Assembly: GCA_024195585.1 (NCBI GenBank)
Contig: SWBL01000094.1
Location: 62,001-126,000 of the forward strand
Length of the DNA stretch: 64,000 nt
Source of the DNA: Aureobasidium sp. EXF-3400
Taxonomy: Eukaryota > Ascomycota > Dothideomycetes > Dothideales > Saccotheciaceae
Reading direction: 5' to 3'
Shown here piece after piece: positions 32,203 through 44,300 of the stretch (positions within the stretch are counted from its first letter, which is position 1; each line of letters starts with the position of its first letter). The position numbers were made by a program, and so were the translations under genes. The notes under the pieces were generated by a model. That model did not search any database, was not told the DNA's origin, and saw only the letters and a list, made by a program, of their open reading frames with translations.

Positions 32203-32942
32203 GCTGGTTGGCATGTGGGTTTATCTTGTTTTGTTGGCCTTGTGAACGAAGCGTTCAGAAGGTGTTGCACAGTTCGTTTTTGCCTTGACTCATTGGGCTG
32301 TTTGTGCTTTCCTCACCTGGCCGTAAAGAGTTTGAAATGCGCCATGGGTCTAGCGTGATTGCATTGCAAGCAAACCGGGCTAAACGAGCCCCTTGTGAGA
32401 GGAGTGAGCCCCCTTTTGGCAGTCCCACCACGTCAGGTCTATCGTCTATCAAGGTACAATCTTTGCTCTTACTCTTCACTCAAGTTTTTCATCTCTCCGT
32501 CGAGACCAGCCATAACTACACACCACGTACACAGCAAGACAATATGCCATCGGCACATTCAGAGGGGAAGAAAGAGATCATGTTTTTTTTCTGTAAAAGA
32601 TGAAGACTTGAAGAGAAGGTCATAATAAAAACTATAGAATAAAAAAGCCATTTTTGGTTTGGGAAAAGAAGAAGAAATCCAAGAAGAGAAGGTGGAGAAG
32701 GGGCGGAGAAGAAGAGAAAGCATTACCGTGATCTGCCCTCTCTCCTGCGACGAGACAGATCTGACCATCGTACAACCTCCCTAGTTTTTTGGCCATGTAC
32801 ACCCGTACAAGCCGATGATCCTCATGATCGAAGGCCATGAATCGTATATAGATAATCGTCGAAAATAACTGAAAAGAAATAGAGGCACAAGAAATGGACT
32901 TGTGCCAGAAGATGCTCGAACATGTAAAAGCATGAAGAGCGC
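32203..32942. other. Intergenic with purine-rich tract
   Basis: 740 bp, probably mostly 3' UTR of the next minus-strand gene. A strand-asymmetric purine-rich stretch (about 32570-32730, long runs of GAA/GAG/AAG) is present, so the transcript would be pyrimidine-rich there. No supported ORF. Confidence 0.45.
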
Positions 32943-35058
32943 TTACCGGCGATAACGACTGCGAATATAATTAGTCCCATGTCGAGAACTCGCATCAGAG
33001 TTTAACATACCTGTAGACGTCCTGTCTACTTTGTCGCATGCGTCGTGCCCGGGGAGTGTCATCGTCCTGTCTGCGGCGTCCTTCGGCGGCAGCCACTTCC
33101 TCGTATGTACGCTTCCTGCCACTGCCCGATTTCTCAGGAGCAGCTGGTGCCTTCGCTTTGGGGGTGGCGTCCATGTCAACCATGACCTCATCGCCGTGGA
33201 AGTCCGAGCCGGCTGCTGTGTGCTGAGAGGTAGTAGACTTGGGGCTAGCAGGGTCATGTGCACGCCATGGATCAAATGATGGCGAACGACTTTCGCGAGG
33301 TGGCGGTGGAGGAGGAAACTGAGGACCATACGCAAAGCGTTGGTTTGTAGGCGCGAAGCCACCAGGAGGAGTGTTTCTCTTACTGTGATGTGTCAGATTC
33401 GGTGCGTCTTCAAGTTTGATTTGTGGTGCGTACCGATTGCCTGGAGGTACTGGCAGTCCCAGGGCAGGAGGTGGAGTAGGATAAACCATCTTAGGAGAAC
33501 CCTCAACACCAAGCGCGGCCAAGATGTTCTCCTGTGCCGAGTCCTTGGGGAGTACAGCAGGCTTGGCTTTGGGTTGCTGAGAACCCTGTCTGCTGCGTTT
33601 TTCGGGCGATCGCGATCTCGAATAACGCATGGAAGCTCTTGGGGGTTGTCTATCGTCCTTTCGAGGCGACTTGGGGCCTAATGCCAGTTCAAGAGTGTCA
33701 AGGATGGTGACCTGTTTCACTTGTGGCGCTGGTTGAGCCACTGGCCGGGGCAGGGGATGGGCAAGAGGTTTGATGACCGGTTGAATCACAGGCTTGACTG
33801 GCTCGTCTTCATCATCACTCATGTCCATAGCTTGGTCCCCGTCAGACTGGTCATCTTCGGCTCCCGCAACAGACTGTTGCACCGGCGATGGATGAGCGAC
33901 CCCGGACACAGAGCCGATATGCTGCATTACTGGTTCCACCTGCTCGATAACGGGATCGGGTCGGTCACGGTTTGCGATGACAGTGAGAAGTGGAACAGTT
34001 GCAGCCGTCTTGCCGAACTCCACAAAGATGAGGTCGTCCTTGACCTTTTGCCACTCGTCTGTGTCTCTTACACTCAGTCTGATGTCAACGGACATGTCGT
34101 CAGGGAAGAACTCGGACGTGACACTGATATGTGCACCCTCGGTCGCCTTGGCGGATTCGGTCCATTTGGGTTCCACTTCATCGTACACCGAAGGCAAGGG
34201 CTTGCTGGTAGGTATAGCTGGATGCCATGTGATAAGACCGAGGCTCAGTTCTGGCACGACCTCCTCAGCCGGGACGCCAGCTTCACTCTCAAGATCAAAA
34301 TCCAGACCGAAGTCGAGACTAGACGTCCGCGTGTGCGATGTAGCATGTCCATCTTCGCTTATCGGGGGAGGATAAGCGGAAGCATCGATGTACGGGGTTG
34401 GGTTGGCAGAAGGCGGCGCTACATAGGCACCGTTCGCATCGTAGTAGCCAGTATACTCCTGGGGTGGGTATGCGGGTGCCGGCACAGAGTAAGACGGTGC
34501 TGGTGCTGTCACGGCATAAGGTTGGGTAGGTTGAGGTGGTTGGTAAGGTGGCTGCTGGTACACTTGATTTGGATCATATACTGGCTGAGAGGGATAAGTC
34601 GCCGCCGGAGGATATGCTGCAGTGGTTGGAGGTTGATATCCTTGGTAGGCCGACTGAGGATAAGCCGGTTGAGGTTGCGGAGGGTGTTGGGGATAAGCCG
34701 GGGCGGTATATGGAGCTGCGACATATGTCGGTTGCTGCTTATAACCAGGGGGTGGAGGATAGCGTGTGATGACGGGATTTCCCTTTTGCTTTTTCAGAGG
34801 AGGTCTGAAAAAAGATCAGATCTGCTGAAGACGAAAGAAGATGAGAAATTGGAGTAAAAGAAAAACTTACCCGTTCTGTGGAGGAACAGCAGCATATGGT
34901 TGCTGATATTGCTGAGCTCCGTATGCCACTGGTGTAGGAGCAGGTTGATACGGAGGTTGAGAATATGCAGCTACCGCAGGATACTGAGGTTGAGCATAGC
35001 CAGACTGATATGGCTGCTGATAGGGAGGCTGAGGTTGAGCAACAGGGGCAGTATACAT
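32943..35058 (-). CDS. Pro/Gln/Tyr-rich protein of unknown function
   Basis: Exons 34871-35058, 33011-34804 and 32943-32958 with introns of 66 and 52 bp give 665 residues. The last exon is only 16 bases and replaces the short readthrough end with 'SRYRR'. The N-terminal ~200 residues are low complexity: Tyr-Gln-Pro-rich repeats such as 'QPPYQ' and 'PAYP', of the kind seen in RNA-granule or prion-like domains. A more ordered, conserved-looking piece follows ('ELSLGLITWHPAIPTSKPLPSVYDEVEPKW', 'EWQKVKDDLIFVEF'), then an acidic patch ('DEDEP') and a basic/Arg-rich C-terminus with 'RKRTYEEVAAAEGRRRQDDDTPRARRMRQSRQDVY'. I do not recognise the family; an RNA-related role would fit the composition but is not shown. 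Confidence 0.7.
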
Positions 35059-35778
35059 GATGGACAATGTTTGCTTGCTCCTAGGCCAAAAAGTTTGACG
35101 AGTGGGGGAAGATGAGAAGATTTTCGATGCGACCAGGCAGAAGCATGAGTCAAAGAGATGCCATAGGCTTCGGAAGAGAAGAGAATAAGCAGAAAGGACA
35201 GTGGAAAAAGTGTTGCAAGGGATATGAATCAACGAGTGCCAGTCGTTTGACGGGGGAAGGAGAGACGAATCAAGTCGGGCAAGCACGCACAGACGAAGAC
35301 GGCAAGGTGCGGGCTGTAGCAGGAATCGACGAGGGAGCTGTTTGTTAGATGAAGCTGTGAGACAGCACTGCCAACGGAGCGTCTCGTCACCTACCCTCTA
35401 CCTGGGCTGTATTCAATGGTCGTGGCAGTAAGAGGCAGCAAAGCAAGGTGTAAGATTATTTACAATGGTAAATTGGCTGTCGAGCCAATCATAACGCCTA
35501 TGTCACGTGCTCAGCGGACAGGCGGTTTGGAAATTCAGATTTGGGCGGCGTCGGAGGTGGGAGGCTCGGGGGAGAGAGGAGGCCAGATTGGGCCAGAAAC
35601 AGCTTTCACACATAGTCGTCATGTCTTTCTGGTAGACGCATCTTGGGCTTCGTGTTTTGTCTTTGATCATGTGTGAAAGAGTCGAAACTATCCAGGCACT
35701 GATATCGCCTTTCCCATCGCCCTAAGCTTCTCTCCAACGCCCATCGCACCTGCCCGACTGAGAGCAACCCGCCGCAAA
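35059..35778. promoter_or_regulatory. Divergent intergenic region before PPG1
   Basis: 720 bp between two divergent starts. It contains a CACGTG E-box-type hexamer at about 35504-35509. No gene seen. Confidence 0.4.
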
Positions 35779-36853
35779 CATGCCCGGACTTCCTTGTATG
35801 GCTCCTACTGTCACGAGAACGTGTCGCGTGGCAAGAGCTAACCTCTGCAAGCCAGCATCGATCTTGACGAATGTATCGAGAGGCTGTACAACAAGGAGTT
35901 GCTCGCCGAGTCGGTCATAGAGGCCATATGCGCAAAGACAAAAGAGATGCTCATGAAGGAGAGCAATGTCGTCCACATCCAGGCTCCCGTAACTGTCGTC
36001 GGTGATATCCACGGCCAGTTCTTCGACCTCCTCGAGATCTTCAACATCAGTGGACCATGTCCAGACACGAACTACCTCTTTCTCGGTATGTGACGTACAG
36101 CACGCGACCGCCAATAAAGCACATGTCTGACTATGCACAGGCGACTACGTTGATCGCGGTCTCTTCAGCGTCGAAACCATTTCGCTGCTGGTCTGTCTCA
36201 AACTTCGCTACCCCCACCGCGTCCACCTCATCCGCGGCAACCACGAGTCCCGAGGAGTTACCCAATCCTACGGTTTCTACACCGAGTGCAGCCGCAAGTA
36301 CGGTAACGCTGCGGTCTGGCACCACTTCACCGACATGTTCGACTACCTCTCCCTCTCCTGCGTCATTGACGACAAGATCTTTTGCGTCCACGGTGGTCTG
36401 TCGCCCAGCATCCATAGCATTGATCAGATCAAGATCATCGACCGCTTCAGAGAAATTCCACACGAAGGTCCCATGGCCGACTTGGTTTGGAGTGATCCGG
36501 ACGCCGACCGCGACGAGTTCTCGCTGAGTCCAAGAGGAGCTGGCTACACCTTTGGCGCCCAAGTCGTCAAGAAGTTCCTCCAGGTCAACTCGATGACACA
36601 CATCCTCCGCGCACATCAACTCTGTAATGAAGGGTACATGGTCATGTTCGATGACAGACTATCCACCGTCTGGAGCGCGCCCAACTACTGCTACCGATGT
36701 GGAAACAAGGCTAGTGTTCTCGAAGTCAGTCCTACCGGAGAGCGAAAATGGAACGTCTTCGATGCCGCCCCTGAGAACGAAGTACATCGCATCGAGCAAC
36801 AGAACCAACACAACAATGCCGGCTCGGATCCGGTCAGGGACTATTTCCTATAG
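35779..36853 (+). CDS. PPG1: PPG1-type serine/threonine protein phosphatase
   Basis: Exons 35779-35794, 35852-36085 and 36141-36853 give 320 residues; the first exon is 16 bases and the introns are 57 and 55 bp. It is a PPP-family catalytic subunit with the metal motifs 'GDIHG', 'GDYVDRG' (restored by the second splice) and 'RGNHES', plus 'HGGLSP', 'APNYCYRCGN' and the C-terminal 'DYFL' shared with PP2A-type enzymes for methylation. 'GLFSVETISLLVCLKLRYP', 'GVTQSYGFYTECSRKYGNAAVWHHFTDMF' and 'SIHSIDQIKIIDRFREIPHEGPMADLVWSDPD' identify the fungal PPG1 group rather than PP2A, PP4 or SIT4. Yeast Ppg1 acts in glycogen accumulation and as part of the Far complex. Confidence 0.92.
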
Positions 36854-37975
36854 AATACATGTCTTGCTTTTGGCTGCATCCTGTTAATTGCCATGAAGGG
36901 CAGCATCTCTGGAGTTTACAATGATACCAAGGCGGCACGAGTTCATGTTAATTCTTCTTCTGTACGATACCATTTTTGAATTATTCTTTCCTTGTTCTGA
37001 ATCACATTCTCAAGACATGTGTATAGACCGGACCTCTTTGAATAAAGATTAGAGAAGAGACGATTAAGGTCCAGTACCGTCGGCGTTTGACATGTCGAAA
37101 GATCGTCCTCACTCGCAAGGGAAGCACCGCCTTTTAGTTATTGCGGACGTAACCGATTGCAAAGAGATAAGGATAAGAGAAAGTGATCTACCGGAGGATT
37201 CGAAGTGGACAGGGTTTCTGGTGGCTTGCTGTACTATGCTCAATTCGGCATGTCCACGCGGGCCTCCGCAATTTGGTTTCCAAGGGCTGTCTGTCATTCA
37301 TCAGGTGCAACCAAGAACGTTGCTTCTTCTGCAGGAAGCGGGGCTTCTGGTTCTTCCTCTTCACTAGCTTGATGAGTTGTCAGTCCGTATGGTTGCACAG
37401 CAGAAGAATCTAGAATGAAGAAAAGGAAGGAAAGGGAGAGGGGGTTCTGCATGGGTCGGTAATCACTGCATGTACGGAGTACAGTTCGGCGGAGTGATGA
37501 GACGTCCGAGACGGAGCGAATGCTGGAAGCTAAAAGCTCCTCGTGATAGCGCCGGGGCGACTCCACTGATCTGGATCCAAACGTGGGAGCTAGCTAACTG
37601 TGTGTCGTATCTGAGTTGCTCTATCTACTAGGTATGCAAGATGAGGCGTACAGCAAGGAACGTACGTATATAACGGCACTTCGACATCCCGAGCCTCCTC
37701 CCTTTGCTTTCTCCTTCCTCGTCCAAACAACAAGTCTCGTTTCCTCGACACTCATACACGAAAATCAATCGTCCTTTGCAAACAACAACCTCTTATCTCG
37801 ATAATCCTTTTCGAACCACACCACATCACAACCTTTCCCTTCGAGCCCTATCAGGCACATCGGCCACAGCTAGGATATTGATGTCGTTTTTCGTTGCCAT
37901 CAACAAGAATACCGGACGTACCTTCATCCCCCTCAGTAATCACAGCAGCAGTACCAATCCATCCAATAATCCATC
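36854..37975. other. Intergenic, no gene seen
   Basis: 1.1 kb between co-directional genes. ORFs of 60-110 codons on both strands overlap and lack features. The 37690-37970 part is pyrimidine-rich and probably the 5' leader of the acetyltransferase. Confidence 0.45.
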
Positions 37976-38949
37976 ATGGAGGGCGTCAAACACCAAAAGA
38001 CAACCCACGCCCTCAAAGGCGATAAGCCAACCATGAATGGAAAGGTTGTAGGTGATCAGAAGAATACTGTCAATACGTCCGGTACTGCTGCTGTTGCTGC
38101 TGGAGGGGATGGGGTCCGTCGGGTTACTCTGGCTGAGTACAAGCAAGCAGCTCAATGCTTGGCCGACGCCTTCGCACACGACGACGTCGCTCGCTACTTT
38201 ACCGAAGTCCCTGACGGTGCCCACTGGACTGAGGACCAGAAGTGGAATCTCCATGTGAGCATCCTGGAGTACATCACGTACGCTCACATCCTGAAGGGCT
38301 TGGTGTTGGCTGCGGGTCCCGACTACGGATGCGTTGCCCTGTGGTAAGTCTCTATTTCGTAACGAGGTGCTGCTGTTGTTGGTAAGGCTGACAGTAAAAC
38401 AGGATGCTTCCAGGCCAGAACATGGATGACTACCTGACTATCCTGCGTAGTGGCATGTGGAGATTGTGGTACAAGCTTTCTACTGAAGGCAAGACTCGTT
38501 TCTTCAACGAGTTCTTCCCTCTGCTCCACGACACCAAGCACGAAGTCATGGGTGCGCGTGACGACGAGTCCTACTACCTCGTATACCTTGGCAGTAAGAC
38601 TGCAGCCCGCGGCAAGGGCTATGCTCGCAAGTGCATTGAGTACGTGACCAGAAGCGCCGATGCCGAGGGCAGGGCTTGCTACCTCGAGAGCAGCAATGCC
38701 TCCAACCCGGCCATCTACCGCAAGTATGGTTTTGAGACGATTAAGACCATTGAACTCAAGCGTGCTGCAAAGGTTGTGGCCCTGGACATCATGGTCCGTG
38801 AGCCTCAGCCTGGCAGGAACCAGTCCTCGTCGAGCCTTGAGAAGGTCGATAGTCTGGTTTCCAATGTCTCGACCAGTGCTCGTCCGGTTTCTGTCTCCGT
38901 CAAGTTGGGAGGAGAGAAAGATTCCATCGCTAGTATCTCTGTCGTTTAG
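37976..38949 (+). CDS. GNAT-family N-acetyltransferase
   Basis: Exons 37976-38343 and 38403-38949 (59-bp intron GTAAGT...ACAG) give 304 residues. The GNAT core is in the second half: 'SYYLVYLGSKTAARGKGYARKCIEYV' holds the acetyl-CoA pyrophosphate-binding loop (R-G-K-G-Y-A), and 'ACYLESSNASNPAIYRKYGFETI' is motif B with the catalytic-region Tyr. The N-terminal ~90 residues before 'RRVTLAEYKQAAQCLADAFAHDDV' are disordered. The order is that of fungal cytosolic GNATs of unknown substrate. Homologues include small-molecule and protein acetyltransferases, so the acceptor cannot be named. Confidence 0.85.
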
Positions 38950-39323
38950 AGGCAGACTGTGATGTGAGGTTGCGCTTTCATCTTCGTCTTGTTGTGCTTT
39001 GATTCGCGTTCCCACCCTTGTCGCTCCTTATCATCGTCATTTTGACTGTTTTTGTTTGACCCCTTGTCGCTCATTTACTGCTTTGATTTGCCACTTTTTG
39101 CTTAGCTTTTCGATAATGCAATCTCAATTCAACAGTGTACGTGTCTTTTTAGCATGTTCACACCGGTGAGTGTCTCTTTGAGTACCATGCATAATCCATC
39201 GGCATCTCTTATTGGGCTCCTCTCTGGTTCTCTTCGTAGAGGTATGAACGCTGATCCCCACGCGTGACCAACCAATTCTTCTCCAACCTCAGACAAAACA
39301 CACAGCTCTTCCTTGCCTCAATC
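38950..39323. other. Convergent 3' spacer
   Basis: 374 bp between the stops of two convergent genes; T-rich near 39050. It is presumably two overlapping 3' UTRs. Confidence 0.35.
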
Positions 39324-40662
39324 TCAATAATTTGCCTCTGCAACTCCTGTTAGCAATGCTCTAGCTCTCCTTTTCGTAGACACAGAACTCACCATCATTC
39401 CAATAAAGTGTATCCGCCTGCACTTCCGGCCCTGTAGCCCCAAACACCCAATCAAACTTCAACTTGATATACTGCATCAAATGACTAGCAAGCTTGACAT
39501 GTCCAACATCAGTCGGATGATATTGAGGACCCTAAAAACGTCAGTCAGCTCTGTGTCCCACTACCCATACTTCAACTCTATAACCTACAATATCATTATG
39601 CTGTAAAATGCCAGTAGTGTTGAAGTAATGCACAAACCCAGTATGTTTGTAATACTCATACACCTGCTGGATCTCCTCCACAAAGGCACCACCTTGCTTC
39701 CATGTGTTTCCAACTCGATCGAATCCATTCCATAAAGCCACTAGAATAATCTCGGCTTTTGGATACTTTGCATGTACTTCTCCCACGAGATCCACATAGC
39801 TGTTGAAGTAGTTCTCATTAGTGACATTGTTGTGTGTATTGTTATCATTAGTGCCCAGATTGATAACCACGATATCTGATTGTTGGTGTTGCTTAAAGTT
39901 CCACTGGGGAGGATTGTCCCCATAAATGACTGTAGAGCGAGAAGAAGTATCGGATGTGCGTAGCCATTGGTAGGTTTGTCCATGAGCATTGCCCCAGCAA
40001 TTTTGGTCGACAAGACAGATGCCTGGGTAGGCAGTAATATCGAATTCCACGTTCCCTAGTCCAGAGCCTAGGCCCCAGGCATAGCTTGAGATTCCCTCAT
40101 AAGTAGCGTATTGCCCAGCTGATAAACTATCACCAATAACCTCTATCTTTCTCGAGAAGTTTGGGATTTTGATAAGTCGAGAGTGTTTATCAAGATGAAC
40201 ACCAGAGATTTGAACACCATAAGCGTAATTGGTGACTCTCAGTTCAAAAGTAGTAGGCTTCTGTCCTTGAAGCGTAAGATTGAACCCTTCAGTCGACGAA
40301 GAAATAAACTGATGTGTCGAATTGGCAGTTACATTCGTAAACAACCAGTCTTGGCCAGCAAATCTGTATGCGAGAAGAACACCTTCAGAAGTGTATTGCC
40401 CGAAACTGATGGCTACTTTGTCGCCGGTGAAGCCAAATTTCAGTCCGGGTGCTGACCACCAGGATATGTGTTGTGCATCCCAACGGCCTTTGTAGGAGAG
40501 TTCGGTGGCATTGGGGGGGAAGGATGTCCAGTTAGGGTTGGTGTTGACTGAGGCGATAGTTGTGTCCGGGAAGACGGTGTTTCGCACCTGTCCATTTTGA
40601 AGTATGGTTGCAGAAGCAAGTAGAGGTGTAATTAAATACCCTACCAGAGTCGAAAAGTGCAT
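39324..40662 (-). CDS. Secreted SGNH/GDSL esterase (CE2-like)
   Basis: Exons 39589-40662, 39393-39531 and 39324-39346 with introns of 57 and 46 bp give 411 residues. A signal peptide ('MHFSTLVGYLITPLLASATIL') precedes a beta-rich N-terminal module (~45-150) like that of carbohydrate esterase family 2. The SGNH domain shows block I 'VIGDSLSAGQ' (Ser nucleophile), 'NCWGNAHG', block III 'INLGTNDNN', and block V 'HPTDVGH', which lies only in the second exon and supplies the catalytic Asp and His. The family deacetylates plant polysaccharides. The last 23-base exon ('GVAEANY') is the weakest part of the model; reading through instead ends at 'GEFCVYEKES'. Confidence 0.85.
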
Positions 40663-41387
40663 GGTGATTAGACAATGAGATGAAGAAGGTACTTTCAGTC
40701 GAAGAGTAGTAGAACATGCTATATCTTATAGAGTGAAAACAGATCGCTGATATAGTAGCAGCGGTCAAGCGGGGTAAAAGAGTAAACCTACAATGCGATA
40801 TCACATCATCGAGATGAATGACTTGTTGCTACAACATGATGCTAGACGGAGAGCGTTGCTCCGGGCCCGATTTGGACATGGCCTCACTTCGGTATAGTTC
40901 ATCACGAACCTGAGAGCAGAAGAAGTCTGTCCTTCCAATGATCACTGGTGGAACTTTAGAGTTGACTGTAGATCGCGCCCCCGCAGATATTCAGGCTGTA
41001 TGTAGATCGAGGGCGTGGTATGCAGATGATCGTGTGTTAATGTTATGCATGACTGTATGCAAAGGAGAACGCTCGAAGGTTGGGCAGTAGTCATCAATAT
41101 CAACTAAACTTCCAGATAGGTATGCCTAGTGAGTTGAATTGATTGATATACATTCTAACTAGATATCGGTGAATACAATTCTCACGTTTCTCTTTTTTCC
41201 CCTGCCTTTCAAAATGCATCGAAACAATTCCAACCAGTGGATGTCAACCATCATGATGTAGGTATGAGTAGAGCAAAGCGGACGACAAAAACGCTGACAG
41301 AGGTTTATAAGGATCAACGATAGAATAACAACGAAATTAGGCCCGAAATATGATAAGGGAAGTTGAATGGACAGTATGCAATGCTGA
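40663..41387. other. Intergenic, no gene seen
   Basis: 725 bp between two minus-strand genes; the esterase promoter and the 3' UTR of the WD40 gene. No supported ORF or repeat. Confidence 0.4.
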
Positions 41388-44300
41388 CTAGAACATGTTA
41401 TCGGGTTGATACACTACTGGCGACAAGAGTGTCTCGGATGGCATATTCGCTCGAACTTCACGAGGGTGTGGATATCCTTGAGTTGGGTGTTCGACAGATG
41501 CGGACAGAGGAGCTGGTGGCGGAGGAGGTGGAGGTGGAGGCATCAAAGAAAGCGATGCTTCAAAAGCTGCAGCACTGGCTACAATCGGAGAAGCCTCGTA
41601 AGGCGATTTTGTCCGGATCGTGTTGGTATCAGGCAGGGACGACTGTCTGGAAAACATGCTGGGGAGTACGGTCTCGTAAGGTGAAGGTGCATACGCATCG
41701 ATTGGTGGTGATTTGGTGCGTGACTTGCTGTTGTTGCGAATACGCTCCGTCACACTTCGAAAGCGTGAGTTGATGCCTTCACTGATACTGCCACGACCGC
41801 GTCTTTGAGCTTGTGCCTGCATCTGAGCCTGTGCTTGTGCCTGCGCGAAATTGTTCAGCGGAGGAGCTGTCAATGCACCGGCTCGGTCGATAGTTGGCAA
41901 GACATCAATGACTATGGGTTCTTCTTCTCCAATGGCGATATTGATAACACCAAGGCCACTACCTCTGCGATTCGTCATCAACGGCGGAGGAGGTGGCGGT
42001 GGAGGTCCAGCGAGATGCTGAAGCTCAGGCAACATCAACTCAGAGTCCTCCACTATAACAATCTGGGCCTCGTGCAAGGCTTGATCAGTGCTTGGTCTAC
42101 TCGACAAAGGACTTTGCTGAGGCTGGAAATTGTTCTCTGTAGGTGTAATCTTACGAGTATGGCCACTCTTGGAGACAGATCCTCGTCTGGAGGAGTGCGG
42201 CAACACTGTCTTGTAATGCCAAGGAGTGCCGTCCATATTCATCTCAGGCGGCGCCGAAGATGCACGTGGTAGAGGCAGAGTTGCCGACTGTCCAAAGACA
42301 GTTGGAGGTAGGAGAGGAGCAATCTGATCGTCTTCCGCAGACTTTGGCAAAGGTGAGCCTTGCTGGAAAGTGGCAGATGTTAATTGAGGAGGGCTCTCTG
42401 GAACCTGAGGAACAGCAGGTACTCCTTCATGTTCGTTGGGATCAGCAGACATGTATCGCGGATGTCTCATAGCTCTGGGGGTGGCTGGTAATCCAATCGG
42501 TGCTGTCGGAGTTGAGGTGCCTGTGGTTCTTGTGGCTGGGAAACGACCTTTGGAATCAGGATCGGCTGTATGACTACGAATAATCTGATCGCTGGAATAC
42601 GATGGCATGAATGAGCTGGGGGTATTTCCGAGTTCGGTATGATGCCTGGGAGCCATGAAAGGCCTCTTAGGAGGCGTCTTGACATCGCTTGGTAGAGGTA
42701 TAGCTGGTGCAGACGGACGTCTGGCCAGAGATGCGCGCCTTTCTTCGAGCTCTCGGGCAGCGATTTGCTTCTTGGTCAGAGTTTGGAGATCTCTACGGCG
42801 CACAAGACCCTCGTCTGGATTTTCGGAAGCAGAACTGTCTTCGTCAAAACTCTGCTTAGGGTATCCTGAAGTATTGTCGGCTTTGTTACGCCCTTCTTTG
42901 ACAGAAGCTGCTCTATTCTTGTTGACCTGTAGCCCTTGGCGAAACTCGCTCTTCGCAAACAAAGAGTCGTTGGTTTTCGCGGTTGAGACTGATGGCGAAC
43001 GAGGGAAAGATCTTGCTGGTGTACGAGTTTCACTTCTATCGCGACCGTTGACTACTAGGCGCTGATCCGCCTGACTAGTATCTCTTTGTCTGTTTGGTGC
43101 TTGACTGTTCGCTCGTGAGGTGCGGCCTGCGTTGGAAATCCTGCGTTGTGGGGTCGGCTCTCTATAGTAAGACTCGTCCGCATTGGTAGCTGCAGCTTTT
43201 TCTCTGCTTGCCTTGACTTCATCGGGTGACATGGGAATTGGTGATGATGGTGATATCTTTGGTGGACCGATATATCGCTTTGCTGGCCGTCCTCGATAAT
43301 CTGACATGTGACTAGAGTGATCATCTTGATCCTGCCGAGATTCTGTGAAGGGGTCCAAATGTACGGTTGAAGCGCTAGCATTCTGTGATGACTGCGTTTG
43401 CTGCGTTGGCAGATAAGTAGTATCAAAGACTTGCACATGGAGATCACTGTTGGTTCGTTCTCGCGATCCGTTCCTTGTTCGTGTCTCGCTCTTCAGACGG
43501 GCAAAGACGTCATTACTTGGTGATGGCAAACGATCTTGCTGAGAAGGTTGGCGTGACGCCTGTTCGAGGCTTTGGAACCTCTCGCTCGAGCCAAGAGATG
43601 AAGAACTGCGACTATGGCTAGATTTTCTAGGCTCTGAACTCTCCTTGATGAGTGCTGGTCCTAGCATCTCTCTATGAGCTGTCAAGGGAGTCTGAGAAGT
43701 ATCTCGTGTTCGTGAGGTTCCACTTCTTGAGGGAAGTTGTCTTCTTGCGTATCCACCAGGAGTGGCCGTTCTCGCGGAGGAGGGATCTCGGTCGAATCTG
43801 CTACCAGATCGAAGCCAGGGTGCTGCGCCTCCAGGCGAGATTGCAGACTCGGCTATCGGTGTAACGCCAACGCCGAGCATACCTGCCATTGGTGTCCTTT
43901 GATCAATAGAAGGTAATACGAGCGAGGCTCCTTTGTCGCCGAATGTCGTGATCAGTTTTAGCGATCCATTCCTTGTGAGCTTACGGTTTGCACCAACGGC
44001 AAATGGCGGAGATAATGGGGGACTTAGAGGGGACGGATCAATGCCCTGTTCTCGTAGGCCAGAGAAGGTTGCGCCTTGTGCTCGAGGCGAAGACCAGGAA
44101 TCTGAGGTTTCGAGACTGGTGCATGAGAAGCAACGCACCGCGAGTTCTGGTTGACCTTGCATGACAGAAGTCTCGCCCCACTTACGGACAAGGTAGGACT
44201 GCCTCTGCCAATCTGACGGCATATTCAAACAGGTCAAAAGAGTCGCCTCCATAAAGTAACCACGAGAGACGTAAACCTCGATAGCATCATCGATCTCGCC

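Noticed and set aside
33721..34857. 378-codon plus-strand ORF rich in Arg, Trp and Leu
   Set aside because: Antisense to the Pro/Gln-rich gene and crosses its intron; composition is that of a reverse-complemented repeat.
36131..36619. 162-codon minus-strand ORF
   Set aside because: Antisense to PPG1, whose reading frame is certain from its metal-binding motifs.
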